Assembly (NCBI RefSeq): GCF_000372725.1
Contig: NW_005200689.1
Location: forward strand, 3,077-67,076
Direction of reading: 5' to 3'
From: Emiliania huxleyi CCMP1516
Taxonomy: Eukaryota; Haptophyta; Isochrysidales; Noelaerhabdaceae
Length of the DNA stretch: 64,000 bases
In this document: one piece after another, positions 43,550 to 54,343 of the stretch
Position numbering within the stretch: position 1 is the stretch's first letter
How the letters are laid out: every line of letters starts with the position of its first letter
Notes under the pieces: model-generated
What the model saw: the letters and a program-made list of their open reading frames with translations, nothing else
Databases searched by the model: none
What the model was told of the DNA's origin: nothing
Translations under genes and position numbers: made by a program

Positions 43550-44980
43550 CTACGCTTCGTAGCCGCTGAGAAATGCAGAGTTGCCGCCGAGGGAGACCAA
43601 GCCCGGTGGCAATCCGAAGCATCGTGATCGAACGGTGCAGAGCCACTCAAAGTACTCCGTGCGCTCATCAAGAAGCAGGTATCTATGGCTAGCCCAAGAC
43701 GAAGCTGAGTAGTAGTATCGGGTAGCGTTTGAAATCAGCTGAACTTGATTTCCTTCCAGCGCCCAATGCCGCACTGAAAGGTGTGTTCCGACAAGCCGCA
43801 ATGGGGCGACATGACCTGGTTTGAGCTCCCAATTTCGCAGCGAAAGGTGTGCATCGAGATTCAGCAACGGGTTAAGTCCTTCAGGCCAACGCCAATCGCA
43901 ATCGTTTCGCAGTTGGGGCGAAGTTCGGTCTTCCTCTCCGTCATCGATCGGCGGCGAGAGGCGGCGAGTGGTGACGCGAATTTCAACCGAAATCGCGCCA
44001 CCCTTTGTGCACTTTGAGCAAGAGTCACTCCTCGTCTCTCGCAATGATGTTGTTGTGACGGTTGAATTTTTGCCGATTTCTGTAAGCGTCCATTTTTGAA
44101 CAGGTTTGGAAACCACCGAGGGGTACGATTCCACATAATTCATCCGACGGAAACGTGGCGATGGCACCTGATTCGGGGAGCAGTGGGGGGGGGGGGTGAG
44201 GATTTGGTTCTGAAGAAGGTGGGGGAGTACAGAGGGGGATGGGGTAGAGTCACCGTTTGAGCGAACCAACGACGGCTGTGGCGCCGACGGCGGCACCCTT
44301 GTACGAGGCTGTGAGGGGAGCGGCGGCGAGAGGGGGGGCGGCGGCGACGCAGGCGAGCCGCACGCGCGCGCGACTGAGGGAAGCGCGGGCGGCGGGAAAA
44401 AGGAGAACGGCGGCGGCGGCGAGGCGCAAAACGGGGGCGGCGGAAGTGGGGGCGACGGCGGCGGCGGAGTGAACCTACGGCGGCGCGCGCACGGACGGCG
44501 ACGAAATCGACGGCGGGAAGGGGCAGGGCTGCATGGCGGCGGCGGGCGCGCGCTCATATGTCTTGCTTTTGTCCACCTCCTTCCTCGGTGACCTGCGTGC
44601 GCGGGAACGGCAGGGGTCATGTCGCGCGCACCGGGCGGCGCCGTGCTCGCAGCAGCCGGGATGCATCGCGGCAGAGAATGGTGGAGAGCTCTACCCGCGC
44701 ACCTGCCCAGCGAGGAGCTCGACGCCGCTCCTGGCAGGCGAGGCAGGGATCTCGGCGACGTTGGAGAGCGGGCGCACGATCGATGAGCTGAGACGCAGCG
44801 CGCCGCGTACATGCCGCCGCTGCCGCCGCTGCCGATGGCGCCGGCCGCCGCTGCTCGGCGACACGCTTCGCGACCCCTGTCAGCGGCGCGGGCATGCGCG
44901 TTTGTGTGTGACGGAGGCGGTGCGGAGTTTCTCTCTCCTCCTCCTCCCCCTCCCGGCTCGCATGCCCATGGGTCGTGCAT
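43550..44980 (-). CDS. Hypothetical protein, Pro-rich N-terminus
   Basis: A 476-residue open frame. The first 270 residues are Pro/Ala/Arg-rich and probably not translated. From about 44150 the composition becomes normal (MNYVESYPSVVSKPVQKWTL, then LSLRNWELKPGHVAPLRLVG and LSVRHWALEGNQVQLISNAT, two similar segments that may be internal repeats). No family was recognised. The downstream Met near 44143 is the more likely start if this is a gene. Confidence 0.3.
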   Translation of the reverse strand: MHDPWACEPGGGGGGERNSAPPPSHTNAHARAADRGREACRRAAAAGAIGSGGSGGMYAARCVSAHRSCARSPTSPRSLPRLPGAASSSSLGRCAGRALHHSLPRCIPAAASTAPPGARDMTPAVPAHAGHRGRRWTKARHMSARPPPPCSPAPSRRRFRRRPCARRRRFTPPPPSPPLPPPPFCASPPPPFSFFPPPALPSVARACGSPASPPPPLSPPLPSQPRTRVPPSAPQPSLVRSNGDSTPSPSVLPHLLQNQILTPPPHCSPNQVPSPRFRRMNYVESYPSVVSKPVQKWTLTEIGKNSTVTTTSLRETRSDSCSKCTKGGAISVEIRVTTRRLSPPIDDGEEDRTSPQLRNDCDWRWPEGLNPLLNLDAHLSLRNWELKPGHVAPLRLVGTHLSVRHWALEGNQVQLISNATRYYYSASSWASHRYLLLDERTEYFEWLCTVRSRCFGLPPGLVSLGGNSAFLSGYEA

Positions 44981-45416
44981 GACGCGTATCTGAGCAACTG
45001 AGCCTCAAGCTCAACCCCACACCCCCCCTTGCCCCCTGCAGCTGCACCACCCACCCCCACCACCACTGACTGGTTCGAGTGTGTAAGTGTCGTGCGCGTA
45101 GGCATTTTTATTAGGAGGTCACATTAACTACCAATTACGGAGCTGATACAAGATACATCGATCATCGTCGCACACGACACTCGACAGCATGCCCATGCGT
45201 GCATTTCGGTTGCCGCAGCATCCTGCATCGCGCGTCATGTAGGACTCTATAACGGTAGACACTGGGCACAAGGGCCTTCGTACTGAACACTCGGAGCTCT
45301 ACTAGACAGAGTGAGGAGGAGGGGAGGGGGCGCTAGAGGGAGAGGGCAGTGCGCCGGACGAGGGCGAAGCCGAGCGGCAGTGGGTCCAGGGCGCTATCGG
45401 GCGCACCCCGCTGCTA

Positions 45417-45734
45417 CTAGAAACGACTGTGTGTCGTGGCAGCGCGGTCGGCCAGCAGTGCCGCCGCGGCAGCAATGTCGTTCCCCGAGCGGTAGAGCGC
45501 CTCGCTCGCGTCAGCGAGCGCAAACCCCATCTCGACGAGGGCCGACTCGGCCGCCGGGTTGGTTGGTGGTTCCTGCGACTGCGCGTATTGCGACAGCCAC
45601 TGCCCCTGCGGCGGCCGCGGCCGCGGCTGCTGCCGCTTAGCGGTGGGGGGGGGCAGTGGTGGCTGCTCAACGAGCCGCTGCTGATGCGGAGGCGACGAGG
45701 CGACGAGGCGAAGGAGCATGGACGCTGTGTTGGT
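45417..45734 (-). CDS. C-terminal exon of a UBA-domain protein
   Basis: The end of the protein is a ubiquitin-associated domain: ESALVEMGFALADASEALYR followed by SGNDIAAAAALLADRA, with the MGF loop and the final hydrophobic helix. It is preceded by a Pro/Gln-rich linker (LVEQPPLPPPTAKRQQPRP). Upstream on this strand lies a tandem duplication and a long GT/CT microsatellite that is probably intronic; the earlier exons were not identified. The domain binds ubiquitin in other proteins. Gene identity unknown. Confidence 0.6.
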   Translation of the reverse strand, partial: TNTASMLLRLVASSPPHQQRLVEQPPLPPPTAKRQQPRPRPPQGQWLSQYAQSQEPPTNPAAESALVEMGFALADASEALYRSGNDIAAAAALLADRAATTHSRF

Positions 45735-45740
45735 GGCCAG

Positions 45741-45890
45741 GCGTCTTATTGGCCGAGCGTGATAAAGCGAGCGCCCACATCCACAGCCCCCGATCCCCCT
45801 CAAACGTCTTATCAGGCGTCTTATTGGCCGAGCGTGATAAAGCGAGCGCCTACATCCACAGCCCCCGATCCCCCTCAAACGTCTTATCAG
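45741..45890 (+). repeat. Two tandem copies of a 75 bp unit
   Basis: Copies 45741-45815 and 45816-45890 differ at one or two positions. On the plus strand each unit begins GCGTCTTATTGG directly after CAG and ends CTTATCAG, so both boundaries read AG|GC, the same border as the GC-AG introns in this window. Confidence 0.9.
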
Positions 45891-45892
45891 GT

Positions 45893-46101
<209 letters not shown>

Positions 46102-46372
46102 AGAGAGATTCCTCAGATTCCAATGAAAAATGCTTAGAACGCGTTAAGGTTCCCCGGGCCACTTTCGGGGGGCAAACCCTGCCCGGCCCCTAGAACCCCA
46201 GGTAAGGCCCAGGTGTGGCCTAGGGCATCAGATGAGAAGGGACCAAGAGGAGTCCAGTCTGAGCCATAGAGCCAATGTCTTCGCCCTCGAGGGTCGCGTT
46301 CAAATGCCCGGAACGCATTTTGCTGATTGGAGCGCGTGCGACTTGTTTTCTTTATTGCAGTGAGAGAGGCTT

Positions 46373-46460
46373 GCACTTGAGCACTTGAGCACTTGAGCAC
46401 TTGATAGGGTCGATTCCGCATGGTACGGGACCCCTCGATCGTCTCGCCCTCCCTCACTGT
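46373..46460 (+). repeat. Dispersed repeat A, copy 2
   Basis: Three GAGCACTT units, then GATAGGGTCGATTCCGCATG and CGATCGTCTCGCCCTCCCTC, matching 3663-3742. It is preceded by GTGAGAGAGGCTTGC, part of the leader-like module. Confidence 0.8.
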
Positions 46461-46904
46461 GTGTTCATTGGGGGGGAGGGCCCAACTTGAGAATCGTGCT
46501 TTTTTGGTTCGCCGGCATCGAGCGAGCAACGTGATCGACCGAGCGGCTTGCTGTGCGGACGGCTATTTGTGGCTCTCGTCGAGAGCGTTTTGCGGCCCGG
46601 CGCGGGTGGGAGAGCATGTGTCGTCTGACGTGTCACTGTGTACGTCATGTCAGTCTTGATAACAAGTACGGTCGATCCGTCAAAGCGATACACTCGTCAC
46701 GATCACGCTGGAGGGATGGCACGGAGCTCTGTGCCGGCACGCAGGAGAGCCGACGGCAAGAAGAGCTCGATGCATGGGGGTCGTGGGCGACGCCCGTCCG
46801 CAGCTGACACGTCGTGGTGACGATGATGGCGAGGAGCATCACGGTGGAGAGGATCCCGGCGCTGCTTGGGCTCGCTCGAGTTTCCGGTCTAGGCATGTCT
46901 TTTT

Positions 46905-47663
46905 TTGTTGTATCAGGGCTTGGAGGTGGAGGCGTCCGCGACAAGAATTCTCGAGGGGTCTTCAAGATCTTGCAGAGGCATGTGCCGCTGGCTGACGGCG
47001 CCCTTGGCCATAGCAATCGCCGCGCCACAGGCTGGGTGCCGCGGCCGGATCGTGTCCGGCCGCTGCGCGCTGCACAGGCCGTACTCGTGGGAGGACCTGA
47101 AGGCGCACGCGGCCAATCAGTCGGCGCGCTACGCCGCGGGCGAGTACCCGGGCCGGTCACCAAACGGCAACGCCATGTACGATCGGTACAAACGTTGGTG
47201 TATTGAGCACGGCCGGATCTCGAACGCGGACTACGTCGTACGGTACGTCCGATGGCACGGCGGCAGCGCGCTCGAGCCGTCGCTGGCACCATATCTGCTC
47301 GACGACGGGATCGAGCACTGGATTCTGTGGCATCATCCGAATAAAACGCCAGGCGACACCGAGCTGGACCCAGCGTCGGAGGCTGCGGTCGCGAGGGCGC
47401 TCGTTGCGCGTGAGATCAAAGGCGAGGCGTCGCCATCCGATGTGCCACTCGTTTGCTTCCAAAACGTGCCGCCGCTTCGCTCCATCCCGACGATCGCGCA
47501 CTCGCACGTGTTTCTGCGCGTGGGCAGCATGCTGCCCGAAGCGAGACGAGCCGTCGGCGCGATGCGAGGCGCGTGGCGCCAGCGGTCGCCGTGGCTGAGG
47601 GCGGCGGGACGCGGGAGGTACAGGCGGCGAGACGACGCGATGGGGGTTGAGAGCCGCGGGTAG
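46905..47663 (+). CDS. DUF3605 family protein
   Basis: Contains the DUF3605 landmarks: YSWEDLKAHAANQSARYAAG, a middle helix with YDRYKRWCIEHGRISNADYV, and LLDDGIEHWILWHHPNKTPG, where the HW-x-(I/L)-W motif is the family signature, followed by VPLVCFQNVPPLRSIPTIAH and SHVFLR. The biochemical role of the family is unknown; members are small soluble proteins in fungi and algae. The first 25-45 residues are uncertain: a Met at 46980 starting MCRWLTAPLAIAIAAP is an alternative start and could be a short targeting sequence. No introns are needed in the conserved part. Confidence 0.75.
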   Translation: MLYQGLEVEASATRILEGSSRSCRGMCRWLTAPLAIAIAAPQAGCRGRIVSGRCALHRPYSWEDLKAHAANQSARYAAGEYPGRSPNGNAMYDRYKRWCIEHGRISNADYVVRYVRWHGGSALEPSLAPYLLDDGIEHWILWHHPNKTPGDTELDPASEAAVARALVAREIKGEASPSDVPLVCFQNVPPLRSIPTIAHSHVFLRVGSMLPEARRAVGAMRGAWRQRSPWLRAAGRGRYRRRDDAMGVESRG

Positions 47664-47839
47664 CGGGGTACCGTGCAAGCATTGATGCATACCGGCTATG
47701 GAACTCTTATCACTGTCGTGTACTCTGCTTCTCTCCACTGCGACTTGGCACTTGGACTTCACTCTTCAGACTTTGTAGGCCCAACTTGTACTCTCTGTGT
47801 ACAGTGATCAGTGTAGCCTGTAGCGCTAGCGGTCTATGT

Positions 47840-47962
47840 AGGGCCGTAGCCCGCGCCGTAACCCGATACCCGAGCATCCGGCCCGCTGGGTGCGCGCTTC
47901 TTAGCTCCCCGGCCCTGGGTGTGAGGTTGCCAGCTGCACTCCAAGTGCTCCAAGTGCATCTA
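47840..47962 (+). repeat. Dispersed repeat E, short copy
   Basis: CGTAACCCGATACCCGAGCA, GGCCCGCTGGGTGCG, TAGCTCCCCGGCCCTGGGTG and CTGCACTCCAAGTGCTCCAA, as at 42.51 and 60.73 kb. It ends between the DUF3605 gene and the cold-shock gene. Confidence 0.85.
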
Positions 47963-48107
47963 GGTTTCTATAACTAGTCTGGCCATTCGTGTCGATTGTG
48001 GATTGAAGATGGCAGATGGGATAAAAGTACTGACAAAAGGATGGGGGAGGGGGGGATCGGAAGGCCGCACAAACCGGATTGGTAGAGAATAGAACGTGAC
48101 GTCGTCG

Positions 48108-48953
48108 TCACTCCAGCGCGCGCTGCCGCTTCGGCTTCTGCCACCCTGAGCCCGCCTTTCCGTCGCCCCTGCTCTCCTCCTCCCCCGCCTCGGGCTCGGC
48201 CGCCGGAGCGCCGCCCGTTACCTCGGCCGCGTAGTACTTTTGCTTGCGCTCGTCGAAGCACTGGACAAAGCGCACCGGGGCGCCGTCCGGCAGCCGAACG
48301 CCGTCCAAGATGTCGTTTGTGTGGCAAAAGAGGTCGGACCCCTCGCCCCCGCGCGGCACGATGAAGCCGAACCCCTTCTGCGGGTTCCAGCGTTTCGCGG
48401 TGCCGCTGTGGAGCATCGGCAGCCCGGTGTGCGCCTGCTGCTTGACGCGCTCGAGCTCTTCGAGCTTGGCCACCGCCTGCCGAAGCGCGGCATCCGCCTC
48501 CTCGCACAGCTTCGCCTGCGCTTCCACCGCCTCTGCCGCCTCGTCGGCCGCCCTGCGCGCAGCCATCTTGGCGTCCTTCGCCCTCCGCGACTCGGCCTCG
48601 TCCCACTCTGACGCCGCCTTGGCAGCGGCGGTGGCCACTGCGGAGGCGATTGCCAGGTCGCGCTCCTGCACTGGCGGGCGGAGTGGGACCCCGAGCGCTG
48701 CACCACCCCCGATCATCGCAGGGGCAAAGGGGCGCTGGAACCCGGGTCTGAGCGGTGGAGCGCCGGGCGGGCCCAGCGGCGGGCCCAGCGGCGGGCCACT
48801 GTGCGGTGGCCGACCCATGGGGTGCCCGCCCGGATGGGGCGCCCATCCGGCCACTGGCGGCGCGGAGCCTGCAGGCGGCAGCGGCACCGTGTAGCCGGGC
48901 GGCGGCGGGTGGCGAACTCGCTGATGTGGCTGGCCAGCCATGGACGGCCGCAT
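48108..48953 (-). CDS. Cold-shock-domain RNA-binding protein
   Basis: Single exon. The N-terminal third is Pro/Gly-rich, followed by a long Ala/Glu/Lys helix (about residues 110-190: WDEAESRRAKDAKMAARRA, EELERVKQQAH), then a cold-shock domain (about 195-260): GTAKRWNPQKGFGFIVPRGG carries RNP1 (KGFGFI) and DLFCHTNDI is RNP2. A Glu-rich, basic tail follows. Cold-shock domains bind single-stranded RNA/DNA; roles in mRNA storage or translation are inferred. An in-frame Met at 49160 would add 69 residues of unlikely composition; the Met used here begins MRPSMAGQ. The gene is divergent from the REEP-like gene, with about 260 bp between them. Confidence 0.85.
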   Translation of the reverse strand: MRPSMAGQPHQRVRHPPPPGYTVPLPPAGSAPPVAGWAPHPGGHPMGRPPHSGPPLGPPLGPPGAPPLRPGFQRPFAPAMIGGGAALGVPLRPPVQERDLAIASAVATAAAKAASEWDEAESRRAKDAKMAARRAADEAAEAVEAQAKLCEEADAALRQAVAKLEELERVKQQAHTGLPMLHSGTAKRWNPQKGFGFIVPRGGEGSDLFCHTNDILDGVRLPDGAPVRFVQCFDERKQKYYAAEVTGGAPAAEPEAGEEESRGDGKAGSGWQKPKRQRALE

Positions 48954-49216
48954 GGGTGGTGGGCCGCTGGCGCTGCAGCTGGCGCTACTGCAGTCTGAGG
49001 TTGCGCTGGCGTGAGGCGCGTTAAAATGCACTTTCTTTCTTTTATTTAACCCGGGGGACCAGTGGAGCGACAGCTTCCCACCTTGGCCTCGACAGAACGG
49101 CCTGGAATCGGACTTTGGCGCAGCGTTTCTTCTCGTGGCTGGATCCGTTGATCCGTTCATCGCAGTCGGGCCGCACTAGAGGACGGACGAGCGGCAACCA
49201 AAGAGCAGAGCAGCGA

Positions 49217-49997
49217 TGATTCCGGGCGTAATCATGGATCTCGCGACGCACATCCTGCTCCTGCTGTGCGGGTACTTGTCCTTCAAGGCGCTCCGCCTCG
49301 CGCCCACATTCTTAGCCTCACGGCACAACAACATTTACGATTGCATCCCTTCGCATTCAACGCTGCGGGGACACCCCGCAGTGTGACAAGCCCTTGCGCG
49401 TCACGGTAGGCGCTCGAGTCGGAAGCGACTGAGGATGACACCAAGTGGCTGACCTTCTGGTTCGTGTACTCGATCTTCTCCCTGGTGGAGTCGGTGAGCT
49501 GCTGTTTGGAGTTTGCGGGTTGCGCCGCCATCCCCCGACTGCCATCATCCCTGCCTCTCTGCCGGCACAGATTTGCTCCTACGTCTCCTTCATCATCCCC
49601 TTCTACGGCGAGATCATGTTTGGCGTTCTAGTCTTCCTTGCCTTCTGCGGCGGTGCCCCAGTACCGCCCTCCTCCTTCCTCGCCTCATTCCACATCCATC
49701 AGTGGCTCCTTGTGTGCCAACTGCCTGCACACGCTTCGTGCAGGCGCCAAGATGGCCTACTCCATGCTGCTGCGTCCGCTGCTGCTCAAGTACGGCAAAG
49801 GTGGCCCTCCCCTGCCGGGTGCTGACGGTGGCGAGGGCGGACGGGGCCGCGAGGGGTGGCGAGGCCGCCTCTGAGCCGTCATCGCCGCCGCTCTCACCTT
49901 CCGCTTCCCGCGCCACCCTGCCGCCTCAGAAATCGACAACAGGCTGAGCCGTGTTCCGGGCATGGACATTGACCCCATCGACGACATCAAGGCGTGA
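49217..49997 (+). CDS. REEP/TB2-DP1-HVA22 family ER-shaping protein
   Basis: Membrane-curving protein of the tubular ER. Exons ...-49287, 49410-49493, 49571-49652, 49744-49800 and 49930-49997 give LLCGYLSFKALESEATEDDT, KWLTFWFVYSIFSLVES, ICSYVSFIIPFYGEIMFGVL, VFLAFCGGAKMAYSMLLRPL, LLKYGKEIDNRLSRVPGMDI and a short acidic end. This is the family order: (Y)LSxKAxES, DDTxWLTFW, hydrophobic hairpin, Pxx(Y)GE, GA...Y...RP. Intron 1 is GC-AG with AG|GCGCTC at both borders; introns 2-4 are GT-AG. The first exon is unresolved: the visible ATG at 49217 is not in phase with the conserved frame, so an upstream exon or a sequence error is likely. Confidence 0.85.
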
Positions 49998-50926
49998 AGA
50001 AAGGGTCTAAGTTCCGAGGCGCAAGTGCCTATAGGGATCTGACGGGCACGTCGCGCTGTCCCAACATCTTGAGTGTGCGTCTCGGCTTCCAACAGCCATG
50101 TCTTACACATGTGGTGAGGAACCATCGCCGCCATCAACGCGGTTCAGCTATTCTCTATTGGGAGGGTGTGGGGGCCCCTATCAGCGGTGCCACCCGCGCG
50201 GCGAGCGGGCGCGTCTCTCTCGGCCGCGTGCACCCACGTGTCGGTGCCGACGACACAGACGTTCGTGTGTGGCGGACGGGAGCGGCAGGCAGGCAGGGGG
50301 GGCGAGTCACACCGTAAAACACAAAGAGACGGAAATCAATGTACTGCAATAAAGTAAAAATTTATCGCACGCAAGCAGAGACGCGAGATGCCGGGGGGGC
50401 GAGGCGCGGAGCAGGGACGCGCAGGGCGAGACGAGCCGAGTGAGGGAGCAGGACGTTGCGGAGATCAGCAGGAGGATGTACGAAGAAATTAGGAGCAGCA
50501 GGGACCCGAGGCGGGACCATGTGGAAGACGGCTAGTGCTAGCGCCCCCATCGGGAGGACACGACCCCGGCTACTAGAGCGCCTCGCCGACCACACCCACA
50601 AAGAACCCTGCACAAAGATCGCACGGGAGGGGACCTGTTCCTTTTTACCCATCTCCTAGTAGAGGTGTCCGTTTTTATTTATTAAATCGCGTTCCTGATC
50701 CGGGCGCGCCGCGGCACACCTCCGGGGGGGAGCGGGGAGGGCGGAGACCAGAGAGACGAGCAGTCACCCGCTCATACCCACCGACCCCCGCTCCGCAGTA
50801 TGCAGTCGAGTAAAGCAGTGTGCCGCGATGGTTGCACCAGGGTTGCACCCCGCACATATGCACAAGCCCCTCGGCGGCGATCCGGGGGGGTCTCCAGCGC
50901 TGTGGACTCTTGTGCCACCCCATGCC
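49998..50926. other. Intergenic, no gene recognised
   Basis: 3' flanks of two convergent genes. It contains an AT-rich patch at 50310-50365 and scattered short frames without family resemblance. Confidence 0.5.
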
Positions 50927-53054
50927 TCAAGCGCCCACCCGGGCCATGCGGGCGAGGCGGCCCGCTGTGCCGACAAAGGGGACCGAGAGGCCCGACGGCC
51001 GCAGCGCGGGCCTCACCACGCGCGGCGGGCGCCTCTCGGGTCGGCGCAGCGTCGGCGAGGAGGGGGTCGTGTCGATGACAAAGGAGGCGCTGTGCCCCCC
51101 GCTGCTGAGGGAGTGCACCGAGCCGGTGGCGGAGGCGGAAGCCGGGAGGGGGACGCGGGTGGCGGTCGGCGTGCCCACCGCGCTCGCCAGGAGCGACTCG
51201 CGCGTCTGGTACGGGTACTCGACCGCCAGTGTGAAGAAGTCGCCGCTCTGCTCGAGCCTGCGCAGCGCGGCGGCGTCCTCCGTGACCACCGCGGCGTCGG
51301 CGTGGACCAGGACGATGGAGGCCGCCTGCGTGAAGACGTCAACCGTGCGAGCGAGCTGATCGCCCACGCTGACAAACGCCTCGAGCGAGACGAACGAGCG
51401 GAGGCTGCGCGCGAGCTCGTAGCCCGGCGCGCTTGCCACCTTGCCCTCCTGCGTGCTCACCACGAGGAACTCCTGCGCGGCCGCCTGCCACGTCCCGGGG
51501 CAAGGCGGCAGCGCGGCGAAGCGCTGCGGCTCAACAAAAGCGTCGAGGAGCGCATCCACCTGCGAGTAGCCGCCCGTGAGAGCACGCGCCATCGGCAGCC
51601 AGTTGCCGTCGCCACCGTGCGGCCGGCAGTTCATCTCGACGAGGCACGGTCCGTCCTTGGTCAGGATGACCTACAAGGGGGGGAGATCCGGTTCCGGCAA
51701 AGGCTCCCCGACGAGGCCACGGGCCGGGCCCTACGCCGAGCGCGCCTCGCCGTGCGTCGCGCCGTACCGGATCTGCAGCGCGTCCAGCACGGGCAGCACG
51801 TATCCGATCAGCCGCTGCGCCACCGCCTCGCTCGGCGGCACCGGAAGCATCCCAAAGTAGACAAAGGCCGCGCCTGTCGGGGGTGTTGAGGAGGTGGGCT
51901 AGGGGCGTGTGAGGGGAGTGCCCACGCAGTGGACGGAGCGCGCGCCGTTGCAAGGCCGCTTGTCGTACTTCCACACCGCCGTCACCTTGTGCTCGCCCGC
52001 CGAGGTGACGGTGTCGACGACGTACTCGGGGCCGACGAGGAACTCCTGGCACAGCACGGCGCCGCCCTGCGCGCCGACGCGGCGCTGCGCGCCCATGAGG
52101 GTCTCGAAGTGCGCCTGCTCACGGACGGAGGCGTGATGCGACGCTGCGCACGGCTCAGGCGTCTGAGCATGTCGAGGCCGTGCCTTTGACTCCTCCAGCG
52201 AGGCGCACAGCTTGACGCCGTCCGAGCCCGCGCTCTCGACTGGCTTGAGGACGACCTGGGACGGGGGAGACGGCTGGCGTCAGCGGCACGAGACGGTGCC
52301 GAGCGTGCTCTCTGCCCACTGGCGAGGCGTCTAGCTGCTGGCAGCACCACCTTGCCGTTTGCCTCGAGCTCCGAGGCGACCCAGCCAGCGACCGTCTGCC
52401 ACTCGGTGCCGAGCGTCTCGCGCACGGCGCGCATGCCGGCTTCGCGTACCGCCTGAGGAGGATTGGGAGGATGGGCCGCGGGCGACGATGGAGGGGAAGG
52501 AGGGTAGGCCAGGCAGGTGTGGCGGGAGGCCTGCTGCTGCGTGTGTTTGTCCCGCCGGTTGCCCAGCTCGGTGCCGTTGCTTGCCAGCCCGCTCCGCTGC
52601 GACAGCCGGTCGGCGAGCTCGACGCCCGTCTGCGAGAGGCGCGCGCGGGATGGGGTGAGAGGTGGTGCCATGCACTTCACACTGCTGTGAACAGGTGCCG
52701 AACCCATACTGTGACCTCAGAGCATATGCCAGCTTGGTGCGTGGAGGGGCGAGCGGCGGCGGTGGCGTGGCGCACCTCTGCGCCGCAAATGACAGCGTCG
52801 ACCTTGTGCGGCGCCGCGGCCTTGCGGAGCAGCTGTGTCGTCGCCTCGATCGACTCTCCCTCGTCCACCTGGGCATGGTATCGGAGACCCTTTGCATGCT
52901 CCGGCACCATGTTGCGCAGGTCTTTTGTGACCACGGCCGACCAGACTGCGACCACGGCGTAGCCGCGCTTGGTCGCCTCCACGGCCACACAGGCTCCGGT
53001 CGAGATGGGGTCGACAATAGCGACGCAGCGCTGCTGCTGGGTGCTCGCACGCAT
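50927..53054 (-). CDS. ATP-grasp family ligase (multi-exon)
   Basis: ATP-dependent carboxylate-amine ligase of the ATP-grasp fold. The first exon (from 53054) has the Rossmann-like preATP-grasp start CVAIVDPISTGACVAVEATK and GYAVVAVWS; later exons carry VVLKPVESAGSDGVKLC (ATP-binding Lys), LCQEFLVGPEYVVDTV, KVTAVWKYDKRP, FGMLPVPPSEAVAQRL and the metal-binding MNCRPHGGDGNWLPMA. The C-terminal exon continues about 230 residues to the stop, including FAALPPCPGTW and VLVHADAAVVTED. Introns are short; the first has a GT donor after VICGAE. The substrate is unknown; related bacterial enzymes include L-amino-acid ligases and carbamoyl-phosphate-synthase-like proteins. Exon borders in the middle are approximate, and an upstream exon is possible. 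Confidence 0.75.
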
Positions 53055-53171
53055 TGCAAGGATGCAGAGGGTCTACAGGGGTGTAGGCGGGCGGTTTGAC
53101 GAGATCATTCCCAATGAGGAGGCGCATTTTCTCTCTTTCCAAGTCGGTCGTGGCGACGCGGGCCCAGTACC

Positions 53172-54020
53172 TCTGAGGTGACTTGGACCCAGAATTGGCT
53201 GGGGCTGCAGAAGCAGACAGAGCAGATTGTGAATGCGCTTGCCTGCGGCGAGGGCGGGGTCGAGTGCACCTGTGCACGGAGGGTAAACCTTCTTTTCTAT
53301 CTAGATAGACGGCTAGGATTGAGAGCAGCCTCGCTCTCAACCCTAGAAGTCGAAGGATTGTGAGCAGCAGTCATCGCAATCTTAGCATCTCTGTGCGATT
53401 GTGAGCGCCTACGCTCGCAATCCTACATACATCTTCTAGGACTACGAGCAGCTCCGCTCCCAAGGTGGCTGGCGACGCCTACGACTACTACCAGCGCGCT
53501 CGCAATCCGAGCAAAGTCTAGGGTTGCGAGCAGCACTGCTCACAATCCTAGCAGCATGCCTCCAATTCAGTAGCGCTCGCAGTCGCCTACATCTTGTATG
53601 TAGGACTAATGAGCGGCTGCGCTCACAATCGTACCAAAGATCCATGTCCAAGGATTGCTGGCAGGCGCACAGAGGGGCGCTCCCAGTCGCTCCAGCCGCG
53701 AGCGCTTGTGAGCGCGCCGGGATGGTCTCCTCACAATCCAAACCCCCCCCAATGACATACCAGTGAGGGACCGCTCGACCATCCTAGAAGTAGTGTAGGA
53801 TTGCGAGCGTAGGCGCTCACAATCGCACAGAGATGCTACGATTGCGAGGACTGCTGCTCACAATCCATCGACTTCTAGGATTGAGAGCGAGGCTGCTCTC
53901 AATCCTACCTAGCCGTCTAGAAAAGAAGGTTCACCTGCACGGAGCTATAAGTGCCTCGCCGTCCTCGCAGGAGTCGCTTAGGCGGCTCCCGTGGTGTACC
54001 TGTGTTAGTGCCAGTGCGCG
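53172..54020 (+). repeat. Repeat D paralogue interrupted by a foldback element
   Basis: 53172-53281 (VTWTQNWLGLQKQ, VNALACGEGG) and 53932-54020 (GAGTCGCTTAGGCGGCTCC) together correspond to 24000-24180. In between lies the element described next, so the insertion happened within this copy. Confidence 0.65.
53286..53931. mobile_element. Foldback element made of nested hairpins (about 646 bp)
   Basis: The ends AACCTTCTTTTCTA and its complement are the tips of inverted arms of about 150 bp (53286-53440 and 53787-53931). The arms themselves consist of small hairpins of the type GGATTGAGAGC-AGCCTC-GCTCTCAATCC and GCGATTGTGAGCGCC-TACGCTCGCAATC. The imperfect direct repeat CACCTG(TG)CACGGAG flanks the element and is a likely target duplication. 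No reading frame is present. Confidence 0.8.
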
Positions 54021-54343
54021 CCAGAAAAGAAAGAAAGAAAACAGAAGGCAAGAAAGAAAGAAAGAACAACCCAAGGGATGGATGCCACCTTCCCCCGCTA
54101 AAATTCTTTTTAGTGCGCGCCAGTCCCTGGGCAGTTTGTAAAATTCTTTTTATCGACTGTAGCGCCAGTCCGAGCCAGTCTGCTTGATTGATTGATGGGA
54201 AGGCGAAACACAGTCCGACCAACGACTGGGACACCAACGCGGTATGGGTGGACGCTAGACGGGCGATGACGGTCACACAGGAGCGACACACAGAACCACA
54301 AGACAAGACACTCAGCCAAACTGACTGCCACACATCCTGAGCG
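54020..54343 (+). repeat. GAAA-rich segment and dispersed repeat C, copy 2
   Basis: AAAGAAAGAAAACAGA words shared with 23.7-23.8 kb, two TAAAATTCTTTTTA motifs, then (54230-54343) a copy of the element at 9738-9855. Confidence 0.75.
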
